Positions 1 to 9,870 are shown, counted from the first letter of the stretch. The stretch: DNA of 64,000 bases from Phocaeicola paurosaccharolyticus JCM 15092 (GCF_000613805.1 NZ_BAJR01000006.1:62001-126000); one strand, 5' to 3'. Notes: generated by a model not told the origin, from the letters alone. Numbers and translations are program-made.

Positions 1-2
1 CA

Positions 3-746
3 CATGCTGTGGAACGTGACATCAATCCTGATGAGAATAAATTCTCAGGATTCATATTCAAGATAACTGCAAACATCGACCCTAACCATCGTTCTTGTAT
101 TGCGTTCTGTAAGGTTTGCTCCGGCAAATTTGAGAGAAACACTCCATATTTCCATGTACGTCATGGAAAGACAATGCGTTTCTCATCTCCTACACAGTTC
201 ATGGCACAGAGAAAGACTACAGTTGATGAGGCTTGGGCAGGTGATATCATAGGCTTGCCTGATAATGGTACATTCAAGATAGGTGACACTCTTACTGAAG
301 GTGAATTGCTCCATTTTCAGGGAATACCAAGTTTCTCTCCTGAAATGTTCAAATATATTGAGAATGCAGACCCAATGAAACAGAAACAGTTGGCTAAAGG
401 TATTGACCAGCTTATGGATGAAGGTGTGGCGCAGCTATTTGTAAACCAGTTCAATGGGAGAAAGATAATCGGTACTGTAGGACAACTTCAGTTCGAGGTT
501 ATCCAATACCGTCTGGAGAATGAGTATAATGCTAAGTGTAGATGGGAACCATTGAGCCTTTATAAAGCATGTTGGGTAGAGAGTGATGATAAAGAGGAGC
601 TTGAAGCTTTCAAAAAGAGAAAATATCAATACATGGCTAAGGACAGAGAAGGACGTGATGTATTCTTAGCTGACAGTGGATATGTTCTTCAGATGGCACA
701 GATGGATTTCAAGAATATAAAATTCCATTTTACAAGTGAATTCTAA
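3..746 (+). CDS. prfC: Peptide chain release factor 3, C-terminal part (cut by window edge)
   Basis: RF3 is a translational GTPase that removes RF1/RF2 from the ribosome after peptide release. Only the last 247 residues are present; the reading frame is open to the window edge, so the GTPase domain lies upstream and the GTG at position 9 is internal. The visible part holds domain II (FSGFIFKI near the start, then IAFCKVCSGKFE) and domain III (KQKQLAKGIDQLMDEG, then GQLQFEV), which align well with the E. coli RF3 C-terminal half as I know it. EF-G itself is excluded because the EF-G domain IV/V pattern is absent. A strong hairpin terminator follows 65 bases downstream, so prfC ends its transcription unit here. 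Confidence 0.95.
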   Translation, partial: HAVERDINPDENKFSGFIFKITANIDPNHRSCIAFCKVCSGKFERNTPYFHVRHGKTMRFSSPTQFMAQRKTTVDEAWAGDIIGLPDNGTFKIGDTLTEGELLHFQGIPSFSPEMFKYIENADPMKQKQLAKGIDQLMDEGVAQLFVNQFNGRKIIGTVGQLQFEVIQYRLENEYNAKCRWEPLSLYKACWVESDDKEELEAFKKRKYQYMAKDREGRDVFLADSGYVLQMAQMDFKNIKFHFTSEF

Positions 747-810
747 TATTGTTTCACTCATTTTGGAAGAGCGTTTTTTTAGTTGAAATACTATAAAAGA
801 TTTATATATG

Positions 811-850
811 GAAGAATCTCACAATAACTTGTTGTGAGATTCTTCTTTTT
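811..850 (+). terminator. Rho-independent terminator after prfC
   Basis: A perfect 14-bp inverted repeat (arms 811-824 and 832-845, loop of 7) is followed directly by a T run (846-850). Its right arm overlaps the likely -33 region of the next gene's promoter. Confidence 0.9.
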
Positions 851-860
851 TATAACTTTG
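832..860 (+). promoter_or_regulatory. Bacteroides-type promoter of the S9 peptidase gene
   Basis: A -7 box TAACTTTG (853-860) matches TAnnTTTG, with TTG at 832-834 eighteen bases upstream as a -33 candidate. It sits 21 bases before the ATG at 882. The -33 part lies within the terminator stem of prfC. Confidence 0.6.
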
Positions 861-881
861 TTTTACAAATACATAGATATT

Positions 882-3332
882 ATGAGAAAGAATTTTTTGA
901 CTTGTTTAGCTTTGTTGATGGCAACAGTGCTATTTGCTAAGAAGGTAGAGATAACTAAGTTCAGATGTGTTACTCCTATTGAAGTTATACGTCCATTTAT
1001 GATAGATAGCGTTAATGCCGGTCAAAAGGCTTTTTCGGATGAGATGCTGTTAGATTCATATACCTCATTGGCAAATATATCTGCAGGTACTGAATATGAT
1101 ATCACCGGTATTCCTAAGTCATCAGCAGATTATTCAATAAATTTAATTTCATTTAATATGGAGAACAGAGATTTTGTTAAAGGTAAGCTCTCTGTAAAGG
1201 GATTAAAGAATTACAGAATATATGTTGACGGAAAGAAAAGTGATGGAAAGGAAATTGCCCTCGAGCCGGCTACACATACTTTCGTTATAAAATATCTTTC
1301 TAAGAAAAGTGTTGCAGACTCTTTGTCTGTTGACTTCGATACAGATAATCCTGAAGATATCATAATAGGTACTTCCGTGAAACGTATGTATACAATAAAT
1401 AGTGTAGTCGATGGCAAAAGAGTCTCATCAGTAAGTATATCTCCAAGTGGTAAGTATATTATTATAAGCTATCTCAATACACTTGAAGGTGGTACACTTC
1501 AGAGAAGATTTATTGCGAAAGAGGTCGCTTCGGGTAAAATAATATCTCAAGGTTCGGAGGAGATGATATGGATGCCATCTTCGGATATCTATTATACGTT
1601 GCGTAAAGGCGATAATGGTAGAGACATAGTGGCCTTCAACCCACAGAATGGTAGTGAGAAGATTTTTGCCTATGCAATACCCGAAGGACGTTTTCAAATA
1701 TCACCAAATGAGGAGTATCTTCTATACTCGATAGAGCAGGAAGGACCCAAAGAGAAGAAAGAGATATATCAGGTCCTAGAACCGGATGACCGTCAGCCTG
1801 GATGGAGAAATAGAAATTCTCTCTTCAAATATGATATTAAGAGTCGAATAATGCAGCCTCTTACTTACGGATATAGGAATGTATGGGCATCCGATATCTC
1901 AAAAGATGGAAGATATATTCTGTTGATGATGTCAAAAGCAAGATTGACAAAAAGACCTACCACTCTATTTTCCCTGTTAAGACTTGATACAAGAAACATG
2001 AAAGTAGATACTCTAGTGGAAGATGATGGATTTATTTCAAACGCATGTTTTTCTCCTGATGGTAAGAGTGTGGCTATAACAGGCTCTCCTGAGGCTTTCG
2101 CCGGAATAGGCAAGAACCTACCCGAAGGAAAGATTCCGAATATGTTCGATATGCAACTCTATATAATGGATATAGCATCAAAGAGTGTAAGAGCTATGAC
2201 CAAAGAGTTTAATCCAAGTGTTGGAAACATTTCATGGAGCACTAAAGATGGCAAGATCTACTTTACAGCCGAGAACCGTGACTATATCAGCATGTATAGC
2301 ATGACTCCTGTAACAGGTAAAATTGATGCTCTGAATTTAAATGAAGAGATTATAAAATCATTTTCACTTGCCGATAAAGCCAATATGGCAGTATATTTTG
2401 GTCAGAGTGCATCCAATTCTGACAGAGTTTATCTGTATGACTGTAAGAGTGGAAAGAGCACCCTTATGGATGATATAAGCAGAGAGATACTTGATGGTAT
2501 AAAATTGGGCGAGTGCCATAACTGGAATTTTGTAAACTCACGTGGTGATACAATCTACGGAAGATATTACCTTCCACCTTCATTCGATAAGAAGAAGAGT
2601 TATCCAATGATTGTGAACTATTATGGAGGTTGCAGTCCTACAAGCCGTAACTTTGAGAGCCGCTATCCGCATCATGCCTATGCTGCTATGGGGTATGTTG
2701 TTTATGTTCTGCAACCAAGTGGAGCAACAGGCTTTGGTCAGGAGTTCTCCTCAAGGCATGTTAACACAGCTGGTGAGGGTGTGGCAGATGATATCATAGA
2801 GGGAACAAAACAGTTTGTTAAGGAACACTCTTATGTTGACAGTAAGAAAATAGGATGTATCGGTGCATCATATGGAGGCTTTATGACTCAATATCTGCAG
2901 ACAAAGACTGATATCTTTGCATGTGCAATATCGCATGCCGGTATCAGTGACCATACAAGCTATTGGGGTGAAGGCTATTGGGGATACTCATATAGCGAGG
3001 TCTCTATGGCCAACAGTTATCCATGGCAAGACGTTGATCTATATGTTAAGCAGAGCCCTCTCTATAATGCAGAGAAGATAAATACCCCTATATTATTTCT
3101 TCATGGTGATGTAGACAAAAACGTTCCTGTTGGAGAGAGCATACAGATGTTTACTGCTCTTAAGCTCTTGGGTAAAGAGACTGCGATGGTGCTTGTAAAC
3201 GGGCAAGATCATCATATAACAGAATATAATAAGAGGTTGATGTGGCAAAATACGATATATGCATGGTTTGCAAAATGGTTGAAGGATAAACCATTGTGGT
3301 GGAATGAGATATATTCACCTAAAAAGCTATGA
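882..3332 (+). CDS. Secreted S9 family peptidase (dipeptidyl peptidase IV-like)
   Basis: Serine peptidase of the prolyl oligopeptidase clan, likely trimming short peptides in the periplasm. I start it at the ATG at 882, giving 816 residues, because the upstream in-frame extension runs through the terminator and promoter; from 882 the protein begins with a signal peptide (about 1-20, ending VLFA). A beta-propeller part fills roughly residues 90-580, followed by an alpha/beta hydrolase domain. The catalytic Ser is S663 in GASYGG, the Asp is D745 in HGDVDKNVP and the His is H777 in QDHHI. It is monocistronic, with its own promoter. The DPP subfamily cannot be fixed by eye; DPP IV, DPP5 or DPP7-like specificity are all possible. 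Confidence 0.9.
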   Translation: MRKNFLTCLALLMATVLFAKKVEITKFRCVTPIEVIRPFMIDSVNAGQKAFSDEMLLDSYTSLANISAGTEYDITGIPKSSADYSINLISFNMENRDFVKGKLSVKGLKNYRIYVDGKKSDGKEIALEPATHTFVIKYLSKKSVADSLSVDFDTDNPEDIIIGTSVKRMYTINSVVDGKRVSSVSISPSGKYIIISYLNTLEGGTLQRRFIAKEVASGKIISQGSEEMIWMPSSDIYYTLRKGDNGRDIVAFNPQNGSEKIFAYAIPEGRFQISPNEEYLLYSIEQEGPKEKKEIYQVLEPDDRQPGWRNRNSLFKYDIKSRIMQPLTYGYRNVWASDISKDGRYILLMMSKARLTKRPTTLFSLLRLDTRNMKVDTLVEDDGFISNACFSPDGKSVAITGSPEAFAGIGKNLPEGKIPNMFDMQLYIMDIASKSVRAMTKEFNPSVGNISWSTKDGKIYFTAENRDYISMYSMTPVTGKIDALNLNEEIIKSFSLADKANMAVYFGQSASNSDRVYLYDCKSGKSTLMDDISREILDGIKLGECHNWNFVNSRGDTIYGRYYLPPSFDKKKSYPMIVNYYGGCSPTSRNFESRYPHHAYAAMGYVVYVLQPSGATGFGQEFSSRHVNTAGEGVADDIIEGTKQFVKEHSYVDSKKIGCIGASYGGFMTQYLQTKTDIFACAISHAGISDHTSYWGEGYWGYSYSEVSMANSYPWQDVDLYVKQSPLYNAEKINTPILFLHGDVDKNVPVGESIQMFTALKLLGKETAMVLVNGQDHHITEYNKRLMWQNTIYAWFAKWLKDKPLWWNEIYSPKKL

Positions 3333-3401
3333 TATATGTTGTTCAAACTCTCTATTTAATGCTCGATAAAGAAAAAGAGTGACAACAACGAAAATTATTG
3401 C

Positions 3402-3409
3402 TATTTTTG
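3402..3409 (+). promoter_or_regulatory. -7 promoter element of tsaC operon
   Basis: TATTTTTG matches the Bacteroides -7 consensus TAnnTTTG and lies 22 bases before the tsaC start. No clear -33 TTG is seen. Confidence 0.5.
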
Positions 3410-3431
3410 CATTTGAAAAATATAAAAGAAT

Positions 3432-4007
3432 ATGGCTGAACTATTTAATGAAGATATAAAAGCTGCATGTGAAGTGATGCAAAAAGGTGGTGTCATACTA
3501 TATCCTACAGATACAGTTTGGGGAATTGGGTGTGATGCAACAAATGAAGAGGCTGTTAAGAGAGTATACGAAATAAAGAAACGTCAGGATAGCAAAGCTT
3601 TGTTGGTCCTGGTAGATTCTCAGGTGAAAGTTGACTTCTATGCAAAAGATGTTCCGCAAGTAGCGTGGGATCTTATTGAAATGACAACTAAACCTCTTAC
3701 AATAATTTATGATCAGGGGCGTAATCTGGCGGAGAATCTTCTTGCTGAAGATGGTAGCGTGGGTATACGTGTTACATCAGAGCCATTTTCAAAGCAGCTA
3801 TGTTTTCGTTTCAGAAAAGCTATTGTATCCACATCTGCAAATATTAGTGGTGAGAAGGGTGCAGCAAATTTCAGTGAGATAAGCCAGGAGATTATTGATG
3901 CTGTGGACTATGTTGTGAAATACAGACAGGATGATAAGTCTCAGCCAAAACCATCGAGCATAATAAAATTAGGAAATCAAGGTCAGATAAAAGTTATTAG
4001 AGAATAA
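3432..4007 (+). CDS. tsaC: Threonylcarbamoyl-AMP synthase (Sua5/YciO/YrdC family)
   Basis: Makes threonylcarbamoyl-AMP from threonine, bicarbonate and ATP, the first step of the universal t6A37 modification of tRNAs that read ANN codons. At 191 residues it is the short form with only the YrdC domain, lacking the Sua5 C-terminal domain. Family signatures seen are YPTDTVWGIGCDA near residue 25, KKRQDSKALLVLV near 55 and STSANISGE near 138. First gene of a probable three-gene operon; the next start codon is 9 bases downstream. mtaB, whose enzyme further modifies t6A, lies at 26.8 kb in the same window. Confidence 0.93.
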   Translation: MAELFNEDIKAACEVMQKGGVILYPTDTVWGIGCDATNEEAVKRVYEIKKRQDSKALLVLVDSQVKVDFYAKDVPQVAWDLIEMTTKPLTIIYDQGRNLAENLLAEDGSVGIRVTSEPFSKQLCFRFRKAIVSTSANISGEKGAANFSEISQEIIDAVDYVVKYRQDDKSQPKPSSIIKLGNQGQIKVIRE

Positions 4008-4016
4008 GGAGATTTA

Positions 4017-5815
4017 ATGTACAACACTTTAGAGGAAAAGAAGAGTTTACTGCAACGTTTCGTACTTTGGCGAGAGAAAAACATAAAGGATAAGCATTTT
4101 ATATTGATACTTAGCTTCTTGGTTGGTATATTTACAGCCTTGTCTGCATGGGTGCTTAAATCCTTAGTGGAATGGATAAAGGAGTTCCTTACTGAGAACT
4201 TCGATTCCACCGGTGTAAACTGGTTATATCTGGTATATCCGGTAGTAGGTATAATTATCACAGGAATATTTATACGCCGAGTGGTTAAAGATGATATTGG
4301 TCATGGTGTTACAAAAATTTTATATGCCATATCAAGGAAACAGAGTCGTATAAAGCGACATAACACATGGTCCTCTGTTATAGCAAGTGCCATAACTATC
4401 GGTTTTGGTGGATCTGTAGGAGCGGAGGCGCCTATTGTCCTTACCGGTTCTGCTATAGGATCAAATCTTGGCAGTACTTTCAGATTGGATCATAAAACAT
4501 TGATGCTTCTTGTCGGCTGTGGCGCTGCAGGAGCTATCGCCGGAATTTTCAAGCTCCTATCGCCGGACTTATGTTTACGCTTGAGGTATTGATGATAGAT
4601 CTTACAATGGCATCTCTATTGCCTCTGTTGGTCTCCTCAATTACAGCAGCGACAATGTCCTATATTATTACCGGTCCGGAGGCAATGTTTAAGTTCCATA
4701 TGGACCAGCCATTCCTTATGGAGAGAATACCATCAGTAATCGTGTTGGGTATTATTTGCGGATTGGTCTCACTTTATTTCACAAGGACAATGAACTCTAT
4801 AGAGAATGTCTTTAGTCGCTTTAATAGTCCTTATATAAAACTTGCAATAGGAGGTACCACGTTAAGCCTTCTTATTTTCCTTTTTCCACCTCTATTCGGT
4901 GAGGGTTATGATACGATAGACCTTCTCCTTAACGGTGCGAGTAATAGTGATTGGGATAAGGTAATGGATATGTCCATATTTTATGGTGTAGACAACCTTT
5001 TGCTGATATATCTGGCTATGATAGTTCTATTTAAGGTATTCGCTTCAAGTGCTACCAATGGTGGCGGAGGTTGTGGTGGTATCTTTGCACCAAGTCTTTT
5101 TCTGGGATGTATTACAGGTTTTGTATTCTCGCATTTCTGCAATGAGTTCCATATAGGACCTTTTATTCCTGAGAAGAACTTTGCTCTGCTTGGCATGGCC
5201 GGATTAATGTCGGGTGTTATGCATGCGCCGCTTACAGGTATCTTCCTAATTGCTGAACTTACCGGAGGCTATGACCTATTCCTGCCACTTATGATGGTTT
5301 CGGTAAGTGGATATCTTACAATCATGGTCTTTGAACCTCATAGTATCTATTCAATGCGTCTTGCCAAAAAAGGTGAGTTGATAACTCATCATAAGGATAA
5401 GGCAGTACTGACACTGATGAATATTAGTTCGGTCATTGAGACTGATTTTGATAAGGTGTCTCCCGACATAGATTTAGGTGCTATGGTTAAGGTGATATCT
5501 ATGGCGAAGAGAAATATCTTCCCTGTTGTAGATAGAAATGATGAGCTTATTGGTATTGTCTCTCTTGATGATATACGAAATATAATGTTCCGACAGGAAC
5601 TCTATCACAGATTCCAAGTTGAGAAGTTCATGACTGCTCCTGCAGCTAAAATAAGTATAAATGAATCAATGGAAGATGTGATGAAGAAATTTGATGAGAC
5701 AAAAGCTTGGAATCTTCCGGTACTTGATGAAAATGGAAAGTATAAGGGATTTGTTTCAAAATCAAAGATATTCAACTCATACAGACAAGTATTGGTAGAC
5801 TTTTCAGAAGATTAA
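4017..5815 (+). CDS. ClC-type chloride channel/transporter with CBS domains (frameshifted)
   Basis: ClC-family anion channel or Cl-/H+ antiporter. The gene reads in one frame to about 4553 and in another from there on. Restoring one G (AAGCT to AAGGCT) rebuilds the continuous family sequence GIFKAPIAGL and a 599-residue protein. Seen are about ten membrane segments, the selectivity region GSVGAEAPIV with the gating Glu at E137, the second signature GGIFAPSLFLG, and two C-terminal CBS domains (roughly residues 465-595) that usually bind adenine nucleotides. As written, the first part would end at 4592 and leave a 191-residue stub. I treat the break as a probable sequence error (see findings). 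It sits between tsaC and fmt with gaps of 9 and 4 bases, so the three are co-transcribed. Confidence 0.9.
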
Positions 5816-5819
5816 AGTT

Positions 5820-6794
5820 ATGGAAAAGAAAGATTTAAGAATAGTATATATGGGTACTCCCGACTTTGCAGTCGAGAGTCTTAAGAGATTGGTTGAGGGT
5901 GGATACAATGTAGTTGCCGTTGTAACTATGCCCGATAAACCGGTAGGACGTCATGCAAGTGTGCTTCAGCCAAGTCCTGTAAAAGAGTATGCACTTTCTC
6001 AGAATTTAAAAGTATTGCAACCGGAAAAATTGAAAGATGAGGCTTTTGTCGCGGAGTTGCAATCTCTTAATGCTGATCTACAGATTGTAGTTGCTTTCCG
6101 TATGCTTCCAGAAGTGGTATGGAATATGCCACCTATGGGTACATTCAATCTTCATGCTTCACTGCTTCCACAATATCGTGGCGCTGCTCCTATAAACTGG
6201 GCAGTAATAAACGGAGATAAGGAGACAGGTATCACAACTTTCTTCCTAAAACATGAGATCGACACAGGTGAGGTTATACAGCAGGTTCGTGTGCCTATTG
6301 ATGATACAGATGATGTTGAGATTGTTCACGACAAACTTATGATGCTTGGTGGCGACTTGGTTGTAGAGACTGTTGATGCTATAATTGCAGGAACAGTCAA
6401 ATCTATACCTCAGGAAGAGATGCAGAAGAGTGACATAACTCTTCGCCCTGCACCGAAAATATTTAAGGAGACATGCAGAATAGACTGGAATATGGGGGCT
6501 AAGAGAGTATACGACTTTATTAGAGGTCTATCTCCATATCCTGCCGCTTGGACTGAACTCTGCACAAAGGAGGGTGACAGACTGGTCTTGAAGGTATATA
6601 AGACAGTTAAAATATTCCAGGGACATAACCTGAAGGTGGGTGAGGTCATCACAGACAACAAGACATATTTTAAGATAGCTGTCAAAGATGGCTTCATAGA
6701 TATCATACAACTGCAACTTGCAGGCAAAAAGAAGATGATGACAGTCGATTTCCTTCGTGGTTACAGAAGTGCCGAAGGGAATTATGTAGAATAA
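5820..6794 (+). CDS. fmt: Methionyl-tRNA formyltransferase
   Basis: Transfers a formyl group from 10-formyl-tetrahydrofolate to initiator Met-tRNA. At 324 residues the length is normal. The N-terminal nucleotide-fold starts with MGTPDFAV, and the catalytic residues N110, H112 (FNLHASLLP) and D148 (EIDTG) are all present, with the family motif YRGAAPINWA between them. The C-terminal OB-like tRNA-binding domain covers about residues 210-310. Last gene of the tsaC-clc-fmt unit; it faces the NigD-like gene on the other strand. Confidence 0.96.
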   Translation: MEKKDLRIVYMGTPDFAVESLKRLVEGGYNVVAVVTMPDKPVGRHASVLQPSPVKEYALSQNLKVLQPEKLKDEAFVAELQSLNADLQIVVAFRMLPEVVWNMPPMGTFNLHASLLPQYRGAAPINWAVINGDKETGITTFFLKHEIDTGEVIQQVRVPIDDTDDVEIVHDKLMMLGGDLVVETVDAIIAGTVKSIPQEEMQKSDITLRPAPKIFKETCRIDWNMGAKRVYDFIRGLSPYPAAWTELCTKEGDRLVLKVYKTVKIFQGHNLKVGEVITDNKTYFKIAVKDGFIDIIQLQLAGKKKMMTVDFLRGYRSAEGNYVE

Positions 6795-6911
6795 CTTTTT
6801 CTTCTTCAGTAACAGACCTTTCTGTTAGTAGCTGCAATTATAACCCAATGGCTTGAAAAATTTGTTGGCATATTTGCTGATATATTATTAGTTTCCTGAA
6901 AAGTGATTCAT

Positions 6912-6958
6912 AAAAAAGAATCCCCTAAGATTTATGATAAATGGTAAATCTTAGGGGA
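6912..6958 (-). terminator. Terminator of the NigD-like gene
   Basis: Perfect 14-bp inverted repeat (6921-6934 and 6945-6958, loop of 10). Read on the minus strand it is followed by TTCTTTTTT, which fits termination of the gene at 7024-7797. Confidence 0.85.
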
Positions 6959-7023
6959 GAGGTGATCTTCATTAGAAATATGTTTGCAGAATATAAAGCA
7001 GACATTTTATGTTATGAAGTCAA

Positions 7024-7797
7024 CTATTTATAAAAGAGCGAGCTGTTCTCATCAGAATTTATTTTCTGCATAGTGCCTTTTGAACTATCTTTATTTACTA
7101 CAATTTCGTGGCTTTCTGTTATTGAGTCTGAATTTTTACAAGTTATAATCAGTTTTTTAAGTGTTCCGTCCTTATAACCCGGAATGCTCTCAAGTGTGTA
7201 GGATACATACCCTATGTTGTTTATATATGGATCATCATTGAACTTATTATGTCTTAATTCAAGATGTAAAACACCATTTTCGTCAGGTTTACTTCCCTCT
7301 AAGGCTACAAGACTTATTCTATGCGCAATAGAAGAGCTGCTACGTCGAATGGTGAACTGTATGTTAAGATGTGCTGAACTGATATACATCCAGTTAATGC
7401 TGATATTGTCGTTGCCGAAGTTGTCAGTCTGAGTATCAGGATTGTATGTGTCCATTTTTTTTGTAAGTACCTTATAGATGTCATAAATCTTAATACTCTG
7501 TTTTGCGTTTTGTGGCAAAGCTGCACTCTTATTATCAGCCTCAATAATATAGGTATAGAGTATTCTCTGTCCTACACTATCTGACTGAGCATATTTTAAG
7601 GCATTCTTATTAATAATATTGCTCAGGCCATTATAATCACCGTTAACCTGTGTCTGTTCGCTTTCGTTATTTGAAATATATGATACAGTGCCAATTTCGG
7701 TGATATATTCAATGTTCTCGTCGTCAGAGCAAGATTGAATGAAAGTTGCTGATGCAATAAGAACTGTTGATAGAATTAAATTTTTAAGTTTGCTCAT
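7024..7797 (-). CDS. NigD-like outer-surface lipoprotein
   Basis: A 257-residue protein with a lipoprotein signal peptide; the lipidated Cys is C23 in the context FIQSCSDDE. The acidic residues after the Cys suggest surface export in Bacteroidota. The C-terminal half (TDNFGNDNISINWMYISSAH and following) resembles the NigD-like C-terminal domain first noted beside nigrescin genes in Prevotella. Its biochemical function is unknown. It is monocistronic, with its own terminator. Confidence 0.8.
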   Translation of the reverse strand: MSKLKNLILSTVLIASATFIQSCSDDENIEYITEIGTVSYISNNESEQTQVNGDYNGLSNIINKNALKYAQSDSVGQRILYTYIIEADNKSAALPQNAKQSIKIYDIYKVLTKKMDTYNPDTQTDNFGNDNISINWMYISSAHLNIQFTIRRSSSSIAHRISLVALEGSKPDENGVLHLELRHNKFNDDPYINNIGYVSYTLESIPGYKDGTLKKLIITCKNSDSITESHEIVVNKDSSKGTMQKINSDENSSLFYK

Positions 7798-7904
7798 ATA
7801 TTTGTACTTTTATGTTACTACACAATTAATGCTGAGAATAACATTTTACTGCATCTTTATTTGTTAAATCAGATTAAACAATAAAATATTCCTCTTTGAT
7901 GCAG

Positions 7905-7912
7905 TATTTTTG
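7905..7912 (+). promoter_or_regulatory. -7 promoter element of ECF sigma operon
   Basis: TATTTTTG fits TAnnTTTG, 25 bases before the GTG start of the sigma factor. No -33 TTG at the expected distance. Confidence 0.45.
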
Positions 7913-7937
7913 AAACTATTGCATTCATAAATAAGAA

Positions 7938-8501
7938 GTGTCACAAAGTATAGACATAGATGAGCTGTCGATTGTACGAGGATGTCAGAACGGAGACAAC
8001 ACGGCAAGACGAAGACTTTATGAGAAGTTTTCCAGGCAGCTTATGTCTGTTTGCATGCGCTATGTTTCTGATCGTGATATAGCACAGGATATACTTCACG
8101 ACGGTTTCATCAATATATTCGATTCAATACGAAGATTCAAATATATGGGTGAAGGCTCACTTAAGGCTTGGCTTACAAAGGTAATGATGAATGAGTCTCT
8201 GAAGTATCTAAGGAAAAATGCAAAGCTCAATGAGATATCTTATGATGAGATGCCGGATGTCGCCGATGATGAGGAGAGTGACATTTCTGATATTTCTGCT
8301 TCTGTATTGATGGAGCTGGTTAGAAAACTTCCGGATGGATATAGAACTGTTCTTAACTTGTATGTTTTTGAGGATAAGAGCCATAAAGAGATTGCATCTA
8401 TGCTGAATATCTCTGAACATACATCATCTTCTCAATATTTTAGAGCAAAGAAATTACTTACTACAATGATAAAGGAGTATAGAGATCATGAAGAAAGATG
8501 A
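7938..8501 (+). CDS. ECF-type sigma-70 family RNA polymerase sigma factor
   Basis: An alternative sigma factor of 187 residues. Region 2 (YEKFSRQLMSVCMRYV through SLKAWLTKVMMN, about residues 30-90) and region 4 (LVRKLPDGYRTVLNLYVFED then the helix-turn-helix HKEIASMLNISEHT, about 125-175) are both present with a short acidic linker. The start is GTG at 7938; no closer ATG exists. The end overlaps the next gene by 14 bases, so the two are translationally coupled. That neighbour has an anti-sigma-like layout, so it is the likely regulator. Confidence 0.9.
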   Translation: MSQSIDIDELSIVRGCQNGDNTARRRLYEKFSRQLMSVCMRYVSDRDIAQDILHDGFINIFDSIRRFKYMGEGSLKAWLTKVMMNESLKYLRKNAKLNEISYDEMPDVADDEESDISDISASVLMELVRKLPDGYRTVLNLYVFEDKSHKEIASMLNISEHTSSSQYFRAKKLLTTMIKEYRDHEER

Positions 8502-9828
8502 TAAGGAAAAATGGATTGAACAACTGCGACAAAAGTTGGATGATTTCTCTGAAGATGTTCCTGAAAGTGTATGGGATAGAATAGAGAAAGATTCCATGCG
8601 CAAGATCGTGCCGTTTTGGAGAAGATGGCAGAGCATTGCTGCTATAATAATTTTGGCTATTGTATCTTCTGTAATGGTAACTCTATGGGATAGTAGCTCT
8701 GAATATATTCAGAAGCAGCAAGATAAGAATATCTCCAATCTCAATATTGAGAGTAAACCGATCATGACTGGTGATGAAACCAATCATGACAGGATTGCCA
8801 TCCTGTCGAGAGAGGATGAGAAACCGATCAAGACAAAAAAAGATGGTACATTATCAAAAAATTTAGTGAAAGCTGTAGCATCTGATTGGGCTATGTACAA
8901 TGATTCAGAGAATGAAACTATACCTGCAAAAGAATCTCCACAGGTGGAGAAATTATCACAAAAGGAAACTAATGCTGCTGAAAAAGGAAATATAAGTTCA
9001 GAATCAAAATCAGAAACAAACACAGAAACATCACAGAAACAGGCATCTAATCAAAAGAGAAGAGCCAAAGAATCTTTATATCAATATAATGCTAATAATA
9101 TAAAGAGGGAGAAACAATGGTCAATTGCTCTGAACAGCGGCGGTTTAGGAGTCAACTCAACTTCGAACATAAATGGGGCTATGATGAGGTTCAGTAATAG
9201 TGATTATGGACTTCAGCAGGATCCGATATCAAGTTCTCTCAATATGGGTAGTGATAACTTTATTAGAAATAACTATTTTGCAGACCTATCTACTATAAAT
9301 TCCATAAAGACGAAGAAGAAACATTATCAACCTGTTACATTCGGACTTTCTGTTAAATTTGAATTGGATAGAGATTGGTCTTTGGAGACTGGACTTACAT
9401 ATAACTATCTTTTCTCAAAACTTGATTCTGATTTGGGCAGCGATATGTTGCATCAGGAGCAGAGCCTTAAATATATAGGTGTACCTATAAAGATAGGCAG
9501 GAATATAGTCAGTCTCAATAAAGTCAACATATATGGCTCCGCTGGAGGAGAAGTTGAGACACCTATTTCAGGAAAACTAAAAACTTACAATGTTGTAAAT
9601 GGAAAAGAGAATCTGGAATCAGAAGAGGATATAGATATATCTAAACTTCAATTCTCAGTAGGGGCATCCATAGGTGCTGAATATAAGTTGGCAAAGAGGT
9701 TTGGTATATATGCTGAGCCGGGTATTGTCTACTATTTTGATGATAATTCAGGTATCGAGACAATACGTAAAGAGCATCCGCTAAATTTCAATATTAAGTT
9801 AGGTGTTAGATTCACTTTCTTAAAATAA
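8488..9828 (+). CDS. Membrane-anchored protein with C-terminal outer-membrane beta-barrel, partner of the ECF sigma factor
   Basis: 446 residues in three parts: a cytosolic N-terminus (about 1-45, with WIEQLRQKLDDFSEDVPESV), one membrane helix (about 48-65), and a long charged Ser/Lys/Glu linker followed from about residue 200 by alternating aromatic strands typical of a porin-like beta-barrel (LGVNSTSNINGAMM, then SLETGLTYNYLFSKL, ending in LGVRFTF). This layout recurs in Bacteroidota beside ECF sigma genes. A cytosolic segment plus one helix suggests anti-sigma function, but I see no ZAS zinc motif or FecR domain. Function is inferred from position only. Confidence 0.7.
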   Translation: MKKDDKEKWIEQLRQKLDDFSEDVPESVWDRIEKDSMRKIVPFWRRWQSIAAIIILAIVSSVMVTLWDSSSEYIQKQQDKNISNLNIESKPIMTGDETNHDRIAILSREDEKPIKTKKDGTLSKNLVKAVASDWAMYNDSENETIPAKESPQVEKLSQKETNAAEKGNISSESKSETNTETSQKQASNQKRRAKESLYQYNANNIKREKQWSIALNSGGLGVNSTSNINGAMMRFSNSDYGLQQDPISSSLNMGSDNFIRNNYFADLSTINSIKTKKKHYQPVTFGLSVKFELDRDWSLETGLTYNYLFSKLDSDLGSDMLHQEQSLKYIGVPIKIGRNIVSLNKVNIYGSAGGEVETPISGKLKTYNVVNGKENLESEEDIDISKLQFSVGASIGAEYKLAKRFGIYAEPGIVYYFDDNSGIETIRKEHPLNFNIKLGVRFTFLK

Positions 9829-9862
9829 AGAGTTGTAATAAATAGTTTTGCTGAATTGTTAC

Positions 9863-9870
9863 TATATTTG
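9863..9870 (+). promoter_or_regulatory. -7 promoter element of rpe
   Basis: TATATTTG fits TAnnTTTG and lies 21 bases before the rpe start codon. No convincing -33 TTG. Confidence 0.5.

Noticed and set aside
4017-4592. Stand-alone truncated ClC protein
   Set aside because: The downstream frame continues the family sequence exactly after one added G, so it is one broken gene and not two.
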